Assembly (NCBI GenBank): GCA_016748015.1 | Contig: JAAOMT010000630.1 | Location: forward strand, 243,357-307,356 | Direction of reading: 5' to 3' | DNA: 64,000 nt | Source: Geosiphon pyriformis | Taxonomy: Eukaryota; Glomeromycota; Glomeromycetes; Archaeosporales; Geosiphonaceae | In this document: positions 1 to 11,399 of the stretch, piece after piece | Numbering within the stretch: position 1 is the stretch's first letter | Layout of the letters: each line of letters begins with the position of its first letter | The notes under the pieces: generated by a model | Told to the model about the DNA's origin: nothing | Seen by the model: only the letters and a program-made list of their open reading frames with translations | Databases searched by the model: none | Program-made: the position numbers and the translations under genes

Positions 1-2839
1 ATTCTTTGGCTCAACATGTTTTTAAAGTAAAAGAAATTTCTGGTTAGATTATTTTAGTGAGACTTCTGTTTAAAGAAAAATTGTCAGTTATAATCTTAGG
101 TTTATATGCTGGTGTTTTTGCTGAAGTAAGATTTAGTTAAACATTAAAAGTCAATTTTTTTATTATTAAGACAGTTAACTCTAGTACTTTTGTGGTATTG
201 GGTAAGAACTTCAATGAAAATGATTTAAAAAAAAGTGTGAGTTTCAAATTTTGTGTGAATTTGGGTTTAATCAACTCATTTTGTAAATATTTATTGGTCA
301 AAACATCTACTTAGAGCAATTTTAAAGGCATTAAAAAGATTATTGATTTCATTTTTGTGAATTAAAATCTAACATCTGCACTTATTAGTCATAGAATTAA
401 CTTTGTGTCTAATTTTTTTGATATTGATTACAATGCAGTTTCAATTATAATTGGTTTAAATAGTCTCTTAGATGTTTATCTTAATAATATACATAAACAG
501 ACTAATAAAGACAGATGGAAGTTTAAGATTAAGAATACTGATATTAGTAAGTGGACACAATTTAGAGAATATTTGTTGAACAGATTCTTAGAAAGAATAA
601 TGGGCTTTAATAATACAAAAAGTTGTGGTAATTTAGATGTAATATAAGAGATTTTGAGAAAAATAGTAATTAGTTTTGCTATTAAAGTATTTTTCAGACT
701 TTGGTTCTGTGAGTTTGAATATTCAAAAAATAAGCTGTCATTAAAGTTTTTTAAGTTAGAACTGTTAGTAACCAAAATTGTGAAAAGTTTAAATTCAAAT
801 CATAATTTAAGAACTAATTATCTTATTGGTATCTAAACTGCTATTAATAAAAAAAAAGTTATTAAGGTGCATATTATAATCAATAATAGTAATAGTCTGA
901 AAAAAATTTTGCATTATCTGTTAAGAGTTAAGAAAAAATATTATAAATCCAAGTATTATCAATATTACTAAAGATAATTTCATTAGAAAAGCTATAAACA
1001 GACATATAAAAAATTTTTATTCTAATAAAAAAATAATAATTAAAAGTTGGACAAAAAAGAGTGTAGTGTTTAGTACTTTATCTAATTGTTGGTCCAATTA
1101 ATATGCTTTTTTGAGTGATGTAAATGGTAATGTCTTTTTAAAAGTAATGTGTAATATTAAAATTGATGAGTTTTTGCAAATTATCAAGGATTTATCTAAT
1201 AGAAAAGCTGCTGGTTTATTTGGTATCTCTAATAAGCTCTAAAAACATGATAATAAGCAGGTTTTGAATAGTTTGTTGGATATTTTTAATGTGTGTTTAG
1301 TGTTAAATGCAGTTCTTACACAATAGAAAAAAGCCTAAATTTCTATAATACCAAAGTTTTATAATTGGAAAAAAATTTTTATAAATACTAGACTAATAGC
1401 TTTGATTAAAACAGTTCAAAAAATCTTATTTAAGATTCTTTTAGATAAGATTTTTTTGGCTTATAACAATTTTAATGTCTTTTATAGTAATAATTTTTCG
1501 GTTTTAAAAGACACATTCACCCAAACTTTAATCTTTGCTGTTGGTTTTATTGTTAAAGATGTATTGAAAAAGAACAAAAAACTGTAATTAGTCTTTTAAG
1601 ATATATACAAAATATATAACTCTGTTAAATATTATTATTAAAAACAGTTTAGTCAGCATTAAAATATGTTTCTGTTTTATTAAGTTTTTTGAGAATATAC
1701 ACAATAATTAGATCAACTAGATGATAACAAATTTTAGGTTCACAAATAGATATACTGTTTATAATAGGCTAGATTAAAATAAGGTTTTTTTGTCTTTATT
1801 ATAGAAGATCTTTTATAATCTTTTGCTCTACAAAAATTAAAAAACATGAAAGTCTGTTTGATTACAGATTGAATTCAAAATTTTTTATGTAGACTGATAA
1901 GCAAAGTTATGAAAGTGACATAACATTTTTTCTGACAGTAAAAGTCTTCATAAATAACACAATTTAGATTGAAAATAGCATGTTTGCTACTTTATGTATT
2001 CTGAACATAGCTAGTGAATTTTTTCAAATTAATAATATTTTAATTAATACAAATAAAACAGTAGCTATACTTATCAATTAAAGAGTAGAAGTTTTTTATT
2101 TATTAATTAGTAAATCAAACATTTTTATAGTTAAAAAAAAATAAACTTCATAGATACTTGAGCATTTTTTTATCTATTAATGGTCTTTCAAAACTTAATC
2201 TTATTAAGGCTTATTTAGATATTAAGTTTTTTACAAATCTAGTTTTGAAAAAAACAGTATTTAACAAGCAGTTTTCTTACTTGATATTTGTTGTTTTACA
2301 ACCAATAGTTGGTTACAGATTGCAGTTTTGTTATGTCTTTGCTAATGTGTATGAAAAATGAAACAAAATGTTAAAGAAAAAACTAAAACTTAAGACCAAT
2401 TTACTTAAGAATTTTTCCAATAAAGTTATTTCTCATTTTAAATTGTATGGTTTTAAGTTTTTTAAACAGATATAAGCTAAAAATTCTTTAACAAATTTGG
2501 TGATTTTTGTCAATTTAAATGACATTCTTGGCAGATTGTTCAAACACAAAGCTATGAATCTACAGACTATTATTTAAATGTTCTAACAACTTCTTTGTTT
2601 TTTGATCAATTTGTCAATTAATTCCATAAATTGCTTTTTAGCTAATACAATTAATACTTTAGCAATGTGTGGGTTTTCTTTAGACAACAATCTGCCAAAT
2701 GTTTTCCAAATTGGTAATAGTATTGCTATTGCAAATGTTTTTGGCTTGGAACAGTATCTAAGTATGGTTGGTTTATTGAAAAAATTTAGTATTATTTTTG
2801 CAAACCAGCTTCTGGACTATTATGACATGTGCTTTATAT
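1..2839 (+). pseudogene. Decayed LINE (non-LTR retrotransposon), 5' part
   Basis: The + strand frames give, in order, the end of an endonuclease-like region (about 300-420), a linker (420-1000), a reverse transcriptase (about 1180-2000, with recognisable segments such as RKAAGLFGISNKL near 1200, NTRLIALI near 1385 and a FSVLKDTFTQT motif near 1497) and the thumb/C-terminal region (2150-2839). Many TAG, TAA and TGA stops interrupt it, mostly where CAG, CAA or TGG would be expected. The 5' end lies outside the window. The element is cut at 2839 by a Ty3/Gypsy insertion and resumes at 18211. Family assignment rests on the order of motifs, not on an alignment; it cannot be active. Confidence 0.8.
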
Positions 2840-3216
2840 TGTTATAAATAAACTTGGCAAAGTAAAATAGTAATATTTGGTGCTTTAACTTTTGGGTTAA
2901 AAAAAGCTTTAAAGAGTTTTTTATAGATCTGTTTGTTGTGTCTGGTTTATCAATCTCTGAAGATTTTTTACTGAAGATGAATTTACTCATGAAGTTTTTT
3001 GGTTATAAGACACAGAAGTATAGGTTTATGGTATTGCAACTTGTCAATATGAGCTTTTTTTTTTGAGCTAGTCAAGTGCAATTACTAGGGTCTGATAGTG
3101 TCTTTTCACTCTTCTGGTAAGCTGACAAGATAATGTTAATATTCAAACCTAGGAGGAGCTTTTCTTTTTTACCAGACTATTATGAAGTCTATTCTCAAAC
3201 AATTGATTTTTATGTA

Positions 3217-3270
3217 CAGTGAACTCTCTCTATAGTCCCTCTGGTTATAGTTACTATCTTCTTATAATTA
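3217..3270 (+). repeat. Left terminal inverted repeat of the Tigger element
   Basis: CAGTGAACTCTCTCTATAG at the tip matches the inverted right tip with a few transitions. Further in, an imperfect ...TATAGTTAC... block also recurs inverted near 8413-8422. Confidence 0.88.
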
Positions 3271-3719
3271 CATTTTTTTAAAAACCAAAACCATTTATAT
3301 ATAATATTATCTCTTTATAGTCACTTTTACTATATATATCTTCTTATAGTTCTTATTTCTACAAATATAATAGCAGAATATAAATAATTTCTACTCTCTA
3401 TAGTTATACTATAATCATATAATATTAGATATGAACATTAGATGTCATTTTATATTTAATTGAACATGTAAGGTACCTCAGATTATAAAAAATATCCAAA
3501 TATTATTTTAAAATGTTGACCCTATTTTGCATTTAAGTATTGCAATAATAAAACTTATATTAATCTATCATTGTTTGCTTTATTCATTAATTTATTATTT
3601 TATTGGTATAATTTTAAAAGTTACAACAAGCAAATTAGTGTAAAATAGCATGCTTTGCTTTGCCTTGGTGGCAAATATTGAATAATTGTCTAAGCCACTA
3701 AGTAAATTTATTTAGTATT

Positions 3720-4105
3720 GCTGTAATAATTGTCATAACTATCCAAAAATAAGTAAAGTAAATTATCATTGTTATATTGATTGTCGAGGCTATCCAAAAG
3801 TAAGTGAATCTGATTATTATTGTTACATTGATTGTCATAACCATTTAGATATAAGCAAATTTGATTAATATATTCATGTAGATTGTCATAGCTGTTTAAA
3901 AATAAGTGAATTACTATTGTTGCATTAATTACTGAGACCATCCAAAAGTAAGTAAATTTGATTATTATTGTTACATTGATTGTTGAGGCCATTAGAAGAT
4001 AAGTGATTAAATTATCATTGTCACATCAATTGTTAAGACTATTGGGAGATAAGCAAACTGAATTATCATTGCTATGTTAATTGTTGTGGCTGTTTGGAGA
4101 TATTT
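3720..4105. repeat. 51-bp minisatellite, about eight units
   Basis: A unit of the form TGTCATAACTATCCAAAAA followed by TAAGTAAATTTGATTATTATTGTTACATTGAT recurs with starts near 3731, 3782, 3833, 3884, 3930, 3981, 4031 and 4082, so the spacing is 46-51 and mostly 51 bases. Because 51 is divisible by three, the - strand carries an open frame of 17-residue Asn/Leu/Asp-rich repeats; I read this as a consequence of the period, not as a gene. It lies inside the Tigger element and abuts the Sel1 fragment. Confidence 0.85.
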
Positions 4106-4159
4106 TTTAAAAATATAAAAATCTCAAATTAAATTTTTACCATCTATTTTGTTTAAATG

Positions 4160-4880
4160 CTAGAAACTCTGCAGTAATGGATAAATTAGGAAATTGCTAC
4201 TTTCACAGCAAATGTGTTAATTAGGACATAGGTCAAGCTGTCAAATTATATCAAAAAACAAGTGATGCAAAGAATTCTGCTACAATAAACAATTTAGATT
4301 ATTGCTATTAGCATGATGAAAATATTAATTAGAACAAAAGTCAAAGGGTCAAATTATATCAAAAGACTGTTGATGCAGAGAATTTTGAAGCAATAACTTG
4401 ATTAAGTTATTGCTATCAATATGGTAAAGGTGTCAATTAGAACACAGATCAAGCTATCAAATTGTATCAAAAGACAAGTGATGCAAGAAATTCTGAAGCA
4501 ATGACTCAATTAGGACATTGCTATTTTAATGGCAAATGTATTAATCAGAACACAGATCAAGCAGTCAAATTGTATCAAAAAACGGCTAATGCAGGAGATT
4601 CTGGGGCAATAAATTAGATAGGTTATTGCTACTTTAATGGCAAATGCGTTGATCAGGACATGAGTGAAGTGGTCAAATTTTTTTGAATTGTAGTTAATGC
4701 AGAGAATTCTGGTGCAATAAATTGGTTAGGTTATTGCTATAAGTATGGCAAAGGCATTAATAGGGCAAGAGTGAAAGGATCAAATTATATCAAAAAGTGG
4801 TTGATGCAGGAAGTTTTACTGCAATGTACAATTTAAGTTGTTGCTATAAGTGTGGTGGTGTCAATCAAAATAAGAGTGAA
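4160..4880 (+). pseudogene. Sel1-like repeat (SLR) gene fragment carried in the Tigger element
   Basis: The + strand shows about six to seven Sel1-like repeats. A marker AAATT(A/G)TATCAAAA recurs at 4243, 4351, 4459, 4567 and 4675, exactly 108 bases (36 codons) apart, and at 4782 after a 1-base loss. Each unit reads like LGYCYFNGKCVNQ...AVKLYQKT, the Sel1 consensus (G..Y..G.GV..D...A..WY.KAA). Six or more stops (TAG or TGA where CAG or TGG is expected) break the frame. Sel1-repeat proteins are scaffold or adaptor proteins and are greatly expanded in Rhizophagus. Neither a start nor a complete gene is present, so this looks like a captured exon piece that decayed in place. Confidence 0.85.
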
Positions 4881-5927
4881 TTCCATATATTGTCATTTAC
4901 TTAAACCCTAAGACTCAATTTGTTAGTCAAAATCTCATTTGATCTGACCAAACAAGCTTTCAAGTTAACCACACAAAAGGTTTTTATTCAATGTTGTCTC
5001 ACTAATAGACAAAAAAAGAAGAGAGCACAAACTTAACAATATCTTAACTTTACTATTATCATTGATCTCACTTGAAACTACTTTGATAATTACCCAATTA
5101 CTTGCAGTAATTATTCTAAATATCTTAATTTCTTATAAGGTTATGTCATAGGAATGTTTTTTATTGCATTGCATGGATGCTTTGAAGTTGAATCATACAT
5201 TGGCCCATATTTTGATTGATATCTTCCACTTTGCCTCTGTAATTACAATTATTATATTATGTATTTTAATTGCCCAATTAATTGGCTCCTTTCCATAGCT
5301 TCCAGATATCTTATATTGCAAACAAATCTTGACTTAGTCATTGAATACCAATAAAACACCATAGATAACTGATGAAATGAATTTGCAACATGTTGTCTCA
5401 TTGGCATTGAGAATAGATTGTAATGCTTTATGTTTTATCATTATGTTTTTAATTAATAAACTCGTAAAGCATGTTAGTAAGTGTTTTTAGAGTGGAAAAA
5501 TAAATTGTTAACCACTTCTATTAGCTGTGATGTTTACATAATTAATATAAGCATTGTTGTGTTTGGGGGGTTTAACAACATAATATTGTGCTATCTTCTA
5601 TGCAATTATGCAAATATGCAAAGGATCAAATTGACAGCCTTTATTATTGATCATCAGTTGGAGGTAAGAGGCAAAAAGTGTCACAGATACATTATTGAAA
5701 TTAGGTTTCTTTTTACCAAGAATCTGTCATTTGTACTTAGAATCTTACAGTTGGATTAAAACTTTTATTTTTATAATTTGGCTGCTTTTTATAATCTGAA
5801 GCACTTCATATGACATAAGACACCTCACATGTCTGATTAGATATAAGGCAAAATGACATTTGAGACATAACAGATACATCAATGCATTATAAAAGCAAAA
5901 TGCAATAAAAAGTGTGTTCTTATTAAT
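4881..5927. other. Non-coding interior of the Tigger element
   Basis: No conserved frame was seen between the Sel1 fragment and the transposase start. The open stretch at 5481-5759 resembles no family I know. The segment is less pure A/T than its surroundings and may be captured host sequence or element untranslated region. Confidence 0.4.
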
Positions 5928-6279
5928 ATGCCAAAAAATGCAAACCAAAAGTGAGTAGTAATCTTCTTGGAGACTAAAAAGACTCTCTGCCAGTACAAAC
6001 TAGAGCATTCTGACTATTTAGCAAATAGACTTATCAAAATATTCAATCTAAAAGTTGACCACTCTATTATAACAAAGATACTCATAAAATCAGACCAATG
6101 AATTGAAAAAAATGTATCTGGCAACTCTAGTTAATTGACAAAAAACAGAAAAGAGATGTTTCCAAAGATAAATGATGCACTAGGAGAATGGATGCTTAGA
6201 ACACTAACTACCAACTACATTCTTACTGGAAAAATTTTACAAATAAAAGCTCTCAAGTTTGCTGAAAAGTTTTCAGTAT

Positions 6280-7095
6280 TATTCATAAAAAAAAAACAGA
6301 TAGAGAAAATAGCAGACCAATAAAAGAATAATATTTAGTACGTGAGCACATTGCTTAGCAATGTGGAGCAATATCAGAAATTATGGCACATTGCTTAGCA
6401 ATGTGGAGCAATGTCAAAAAGCACAGCACATTGCTTAGCAATGTGGAGCAATATTAGAAAATTAGGGCACATTGTTCAGCAATGTAAGCAATCTTGTAGA
6501 ACATTAATTATGTATATATAGCAGTAGCATTAAAAATAGAAAGAGCAGAATTTTTTAGTTAGAAATCTTCCATCCAAAAAATATCAAATAAATAAATCAT
6601 TCACCATCCACATCCACTCTTTACTATTAACACTTTATGTTAATAGTAATCGATACTTAACTACACTAGAACAATAGCTTTTGATCATGGTTATTGACAA
6701 ATACTAACTTGCATATTGCCTTGGCTTATTTTTTTATTTTTTTTTTATTTTTTTTCTTGATTTTATTGTTGTATATTAACCGATTAAGAATTAAAGCACT
6801 GAGTAATTAACGTCACGGATAGCCTAATAAAAGACCCAGAAATAAGAGTAAAATTATATATATATTAACAAATAGCTTACCAGAAGAACATGAATGCCAG
6901 AATAAACCAGCCACCAAGCTGAAAACAGAAATTGGGAACACAACTCACCAACCAACTACATTGTTATTGAATCTCTGTTCATTATACAAAAAACTCAATA
7001 CTAAAACCTTCAAATACAACCAATATACTGATAACACCAGCATTGTCAAGATATTGAGCACCAAGTTACGGATTTGTTATTTGATTTGAGACCCC
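6280..7095. mobile_element. Secondary insertion within the transposase, LTR-like
   Basis: About 0.8 kb separates transposase segments that should be nearly adjacent (KFAEKF before, FKASNS after). The insert holds the hairpin repeats (6346-6495), a TATATATAG box near 6514, AAATAAATAAATC near 6588 and a palindrome CTATTAACA...TGTTAATAG near 6626-6650. That set of signals resembles an LTR, hence the label. No clear target duplication or exact ends were found, so both the limits and the class are uncertain. Confidence 0.45.
6346..6495. repeat. 40-bp tandem hairpin repeats, four units
   Basis: Units start at 6346, 6386, 6426 and 6467. Each contains CACATTGCTTAGCAATGTG, a perfect 8-bp stem (CACATTGC/GCAATGTG) closing a 3-base loop, followed by GAGCAAT(A/G)T. 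The fourth unit is mutated in loop and arm. Within a decayed element the first three stems are unusually intact. Confidence 0.88.
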
Positions 7096-8412
7096 AAATA
7101 ATCATTTGTAACACTGGAAGAAAATAACTTTAAAGCATCAAATAGTTGATTAGAAAAGTTCAAGAAATGTCATAATTTGCACCACATTAAGATGCATGGC
7201 GAAGCAAACAGTGCTCTCTTAGAAATTTTACTAGAGAAACAAGAAAAACTGTGTGAAATTATCAGCAAATATGATCTAAATAATGTTTACAATGCCAATA
7301 AGACAGCATTATTTTTTAGAATACCACCAAATACAACTTTGGCAACAAGATTTATCTCTGATACCAAGTATAATAAGAGTTGAATTACTATACTTCTTGC
7401 TTGTAATGCAACAGGCAACATCAAGTTGCAGCCTTTAATTATTGGTAAAGCTGCAAAGCCATGATGTTTTTGCAATATTAATATAAATGCACTTCCAATC
7501 ACTTATCATTACAATACAAAAGCATGGATGTGAACTGATATTTTTAGTAAATGGCTTAATTCATTAAATAAAGAAATGCATTGCAAGAAAAAAAAAATTT
7601 TGCTATTGCTTGATAATACTGGTCTTCATAGTAGAATTTTTCATATTATCTAATATTATGATTAGATACCTACCATCCAATACAACATCCCATTTGCAAC
7701 CATTAAATACAGAAATTATTGCATCTTTTAAGGCATAATACCAAAAGTTGTTTCTTTTCCATCTTATTAATTAGTATGATGGTAAAATTCCAATATTAAT
7801 AGTAACATTAAAGAATGTAATTGACTTTCTAATTAATGTGTAGTCAGCAGTAATAACAACTACAATCCAAAACTGTTGGTATTATATGGAAATTCTAAAT
7901 AATAGTCAAATACCAGTCCATCTATTAGATATTGAACAAGAACTTCTACAAAAAATACAAGTTCTTATTAAGCATGTTAATATCAACAAGCTATTGGCAA
8001 TAGATTTCATTAATATGAACAAGTTTGAACCATTATTCACTTATGCCTCAGAGGATGAAATTGTAGATCTTATTAACAACAAGTATAGTGGAAATTCTAA
8101 TACAAATAAAGATTTAGAAAGTGAAGATGAAGATAAACCTTTGTCTTTACTATCTATACATTAAGGTAAAACTGCACTTGAAGATACATTATGCTATTGT
8201 AAAGAGCAGTATAGTAAAAAAGTTGATTCAAACTTTTTTAAAACTTTAAGAACATTAATTTGTAATACTGTTCTTAAAGTTCAAGAAAAAAAAAACCAGT
8301 TGCAAATAGATAGCTTTTTTAAATAAAATATATATAATTAGTTATTATATTATAAATGTGATATATAGATCATATGATAAGATATTAATCATTTTTTATA
8401 GTTCTATCTCTC

Positions 8413-8467
8413 TATAGTTACCACAAATATGCTGACCAAAAAGTGTGATTATAAAGAGAGTTCACTG
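8413..8467 (-). repeat. Right terminal inverted repeat of the Tigger element
   Basis: Read from the end inward on the - strand it gives CAGTGAACTCTCTTTATAAT, the partner of the left tip. It is followed by the TA duplication at 8468-8469 and then by LTR sequence. Confidence 0.88.
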
Positions 8468-9087
8468 TATTGTCATTTCACAAGAAAAAATAAAAAAATA
8501 AAAAATAAAAAAAATAAAAAAAAATAAATTAGTATTGTCAATTATCATAATCAAGAGCAATTGGTTTAGATTGTTAAGAGTTCGAAGTGTTTATGCTAAA
8601 AACATCTGTTCTGGAATGAAAGTATAAAACAATAATTAGTTTAATTAAAGCACAAGATGATTGATAACCATGTATTGATAATTTCAAGTTTTCAATTAAA
8701 TTCTTTATTTTCATAAGATGTAATAATTATAAGGAAAAGGAAAATTGATTTTTGTCTATTTGTTCTTTTTTCTAATTTCTATAACTACTCATTTTTATAC
8801 ATTCTTTTTGGTTCTACAAAATTGCTTTTTTAATTGTTTTATTCTTGTTAACTATTGCTTTGCTATTTTTGTTATTGCTTTATTCTTCTATGTTATTACT
8901 AGTTACTTTATGTTTTACTTAGTTATTTTGTACTATAACATTTTATTGAGTTTTGTATTATGTTATTCTGAATTATTATGCATTATTCTGTGTTTTTTCA
9001 TGTTATTTTGTATTATTTTTTGTCATCATGTTTTTGGTCATGTTTTTTTCATAACTTTGGATTGGTTTTTCTACTTAAGTAATATTA

Positions 9088-9099
9088 TCTCTCTTTTTT
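9088..9099 (-). promoter_or_regulatory. Polypurine tract of the Gypsy element
   Basis: The - strand reads AAAAAAGAGAGA immediately upstream of the 3' LTR edge at 9087. This is the position and composition expected for the plus-strand primer of an LTR retrotransposon, and it fixes the LTR boundary. Confidence 0.75.
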
Positions 9100-10289
9100 A
9101 GAATTAAGCTCTTGCAAAATTGTATATATCTGTAAAATTTGTGTTTTCTGGGTAATGTTCAATTGTAGTATTAAGTATTGCTTTTTGTAGATCTTTAAAT
9201 TGTTTATTTATTATTTGTTCTATGTTGTTAACTGTAATAATTATTAATAAGCTGTTTAGTAATACAACTGAACAGTATTTAAATACTGAATATAAGTGGT
9301 ATACTGTTTTGTAGTATAATGTTGAATTGCTTCTTCCTACAAATTTTTCTATTTGTTTGAGGGCTTTTTTGTTAAAGATTTAATAGTTATAGTCTTTATA
9401 TAATGTACTCAATCCTAGTTGTTTACCAATTTTATAGAATTAGTAGACTAATGGCAGTTTTTTCCATATTCTGGTGTTTTTTGGTGTTCATTTTCTTGTT
9501 ACTGGTTCTAATATTTGTCTGCTCAAACTCTTCTTGATTTTTTCAAGCTTTGCCCAACATATATTTATTTCTGTCATCTTTTTTTTTTCTTTAATTGTGT
9601 TGAACTTTGCCCAACATATCTCTTTATCTTTTTTTTTATCCTCCTCTACTTTTTTTTGATTGTTATGGAAAGAGGATTGTTTATAGAGATAAGATTATTT
9701 AGTTCTAATTAAACTTTTACCCATTCTTTTTTTGTTTCTATCTTTGTATTGTATCTCTTTTCTATTAATTGTAATTTTTATTTGAGCTGAAAATTGTTGA
9801 ATTGCATTAAACAGTTGTTTTAACAGAGTTAAGATTTAATCTAAAAGATCTATGTTAAAAGTTTTATCAAATGTTTTGTTGTTTCAGTGGTTATATATAC
9901 TTAAATTTTCCAATTAAATAGTCATGTGTCAATTATGTGTTGATAATAATGATTAGTTCCAGATCTTATAGTATATCTTCTGGTTTGATTAATGAAATTT
10001 GTGTTCTTAGTTAAAGTACAGATAACAATGACTCTTGTTTTGTATGATAAATTTTCAATCAATTCCCATGTGCTATTTTTTTTAAAATTCTGTTTTTTAA
10101 TCATAATTTGTAAGCTCCATTGTCTAAAACTTTATGTATGTGAAATGAATTGTCTCACTTTGGATCAAACTTTCCACTCCACTATTTTTTAGCTTTTGTA
10201 TAATGTAATAATACCTGGTCTCTAATCTTGAATTCTATTGGTTAATTAAGAAAGTAATTATCATGTCTTTTTTTTTGTTATTTTTGAAT

Positions 10290-11170
10290 GTTATTAATAT
10301 TGTCAGCTGTTGTTTTATAATTGTTTTCCAATGTTTTTATAAGTTGGTATGTTTTTTGGTGTAAAATAGCTTTAAAATTTTCTTTTGTGATTGTTTTTGT
10401 TGAAAAAAAAGATATTTTTTGTTTGATAGATAGAATGGCTTTTCTCTCATAGACTAGTTTAAATAATGTAAACTAGATCATATTTTGCTTTAATGTTTAG
10501 TATGCAAATAATACAGAAAGTATAAACAGTCCTATTCTTGTGTATTTTTATAACTTATTTTTGCTAAAGCTTTACACAATATTGGATTAAATTGTTCTAT
10601 CAGTCTATTTGTTTGTAGGTGATATAGTGACAATAAGAATTATTTTATTCTAAATCATTAACTTAATTCAATTAATGTACTATTAACAAAATGTATTTCT
10701 TAGTTGGATAACAATTTTTTTGGACATCTATGGTGACAAATTAGATCTTGGTATACAAACTCAGCTACTGTTTTAGTATCAGCCACTCGAATTGCTCTGG
10801 CTTCTGGCCATTTGGTAAAGTAGTTTATAGCTATAGCTATATAACAATTTCTCTTAGATGTAATTGAGAAAAGACCAACCAAATCAATTCTTATTTTATC
10901 AAATGGATTTCCAACTGAAATGGGTCGAAATGGTTTTGTTGTTCTGATTCCTTCTTTTTATTGACATAAGTTACAGTTAAGGACATATTCAAAGATATCT
11001 TTATGTATTATTGGCCAATAGTATAAATTTGTGATTTTTTCTAGAGTAGTGTCTTTATTAAAATATTTTGCAGTTGAATTAAAATGCATATTATATAAAA
11101 CAGTTTTTTTTTGTTGTCTTTTATAACTTATTGTAGGATAGTGTGGTTTTGGCATTCTCAACAATATAAT
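10290..11170 (-). pseudogene. Gypsy integrase domain, broken
   Basis: On the - strand, 11164 to 10958 gives the H2C2 zinc-binding region (LYYWPIIHKDIFEYVLNCNLCQ-like end, CX2C visible). It is followed by the rve core with IDLVGLFS near 10870 and NYFTKWPEARAI near 10810 (the family sequence has DYFTKWPEA, so the catalytic Asp reads Asn). Stops at several places, including after KKLLSN near 10700, show it is dead. Confidence 0.85.
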
Positions 11171-11399
11171 TGGTTGTTTTGAATAAAGTAATTATGAGCT
11201 TGTTTTCATATATTACTTTGTTTCTGTTGAGATAATATCTCCTTGAACTATAATGTTAATAGATACTGGTGTAATCACTGGTAATTGTTTGTATTTATAA
11301 ATTTGAAATTAGATTTGCATTATCTTTAACAAACTGTTAGTGTTAATGTTTTTGGATCTTTTCTTGTAATGGACCTTGTATAAAAATTGTTGCAGATAA

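Larger units (their letters stand above)
5928..8326 (+). pseudogene. Tigger/pogo transposase (CENP-B HTH + DDE), broken
   Basis: An ATG at 5928 opens a frame with a pogo-type helix-turn-helix (about 5960-6120) and a CENP-B type second HTH (6135-6280, with ALGEWMLRTL). The frame resumes at about 7100 with FKASNS and KMHGEANSALLE, followed by the DDE core (NVYNANKTALFFR near 7280, ITILLACNATG near 7384, ILLLLDNTG near 7600) and an acidic C-terminal tail ending at 8326. Several stops interrupt it. The first catalytic Asp context (expected NADE) reads NANK. Between about 6280 and 7095 the coding region is interrupted by an insertion. Sequence between 7640 and 7740 looks deleted relative to the family. 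Confidence 0.85.
3217..8467 (+). mobile_element. Tigger/pogo-type DNA transposon, decayed, inserted in the Gypsy LTR
   Basis: The element starts CAGTGAACTCTCTCTATAG at 3217 and ends with the inverted counterpart CTTTATA...GAGAGTTCACTG at 8467. Both ends are flanked by TA (3215-3216 and 8468-8469), the target duplication of Tc1/mariner-pogo elements. A decayed pogo/CENP-B type transposase lies on the + strand in its right half. At 5.25 kb it is long for the family because its left half holds unrelated cargo (a minisatellite and a Sel1-repeat fragment), and its transposase is interrupted by another insertion. The other Gypsy LTR keeps the empty TA site at 17581-17582. Confidence 0.92.
2840..9087 (-). 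repeat. 3' LTR of the Gypsy element, split by the Tigger insertion
   Basis: 2840-3216 plus 8470-9087 together (377 + 618 bases) align end to end with 17216-18210. Both copies share a TGTTA/TATTA start, a GCTTTAAAGAGTTTTTTATAG block, an A/T tract of AAATAAAA type, and a GATTGGTTTTTCTA block near the end. Differences between the copies are mostly transitions. Leu/Phe-rich open frames inside both copies (8745-9101 and 17869-18177) are low-complexity LTR sequence, not genes. Confidence 0.9.

Noticed and set aside
3708-3992. Open frame of Asn/Leu-rich repeats on the - strand
   Set aside because: Explained by the 51-base minisatellite whose period keeps the frame open; no start context or domain.
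3720-4105. CRISPR-like regular repeat array
   Set aside because: Units are contiguous and imperfect, without spacer sequences; eukaryotic transposon context.
8745-9101. Leu/Phe-rich open frame resembling a membrane protein, with a near twin at 17869-18177
   Set aside because: Both lie in the two copies of the same LTR and arise from T-rich low-complexity sequence; the twin relation is explained by the LTR pair.
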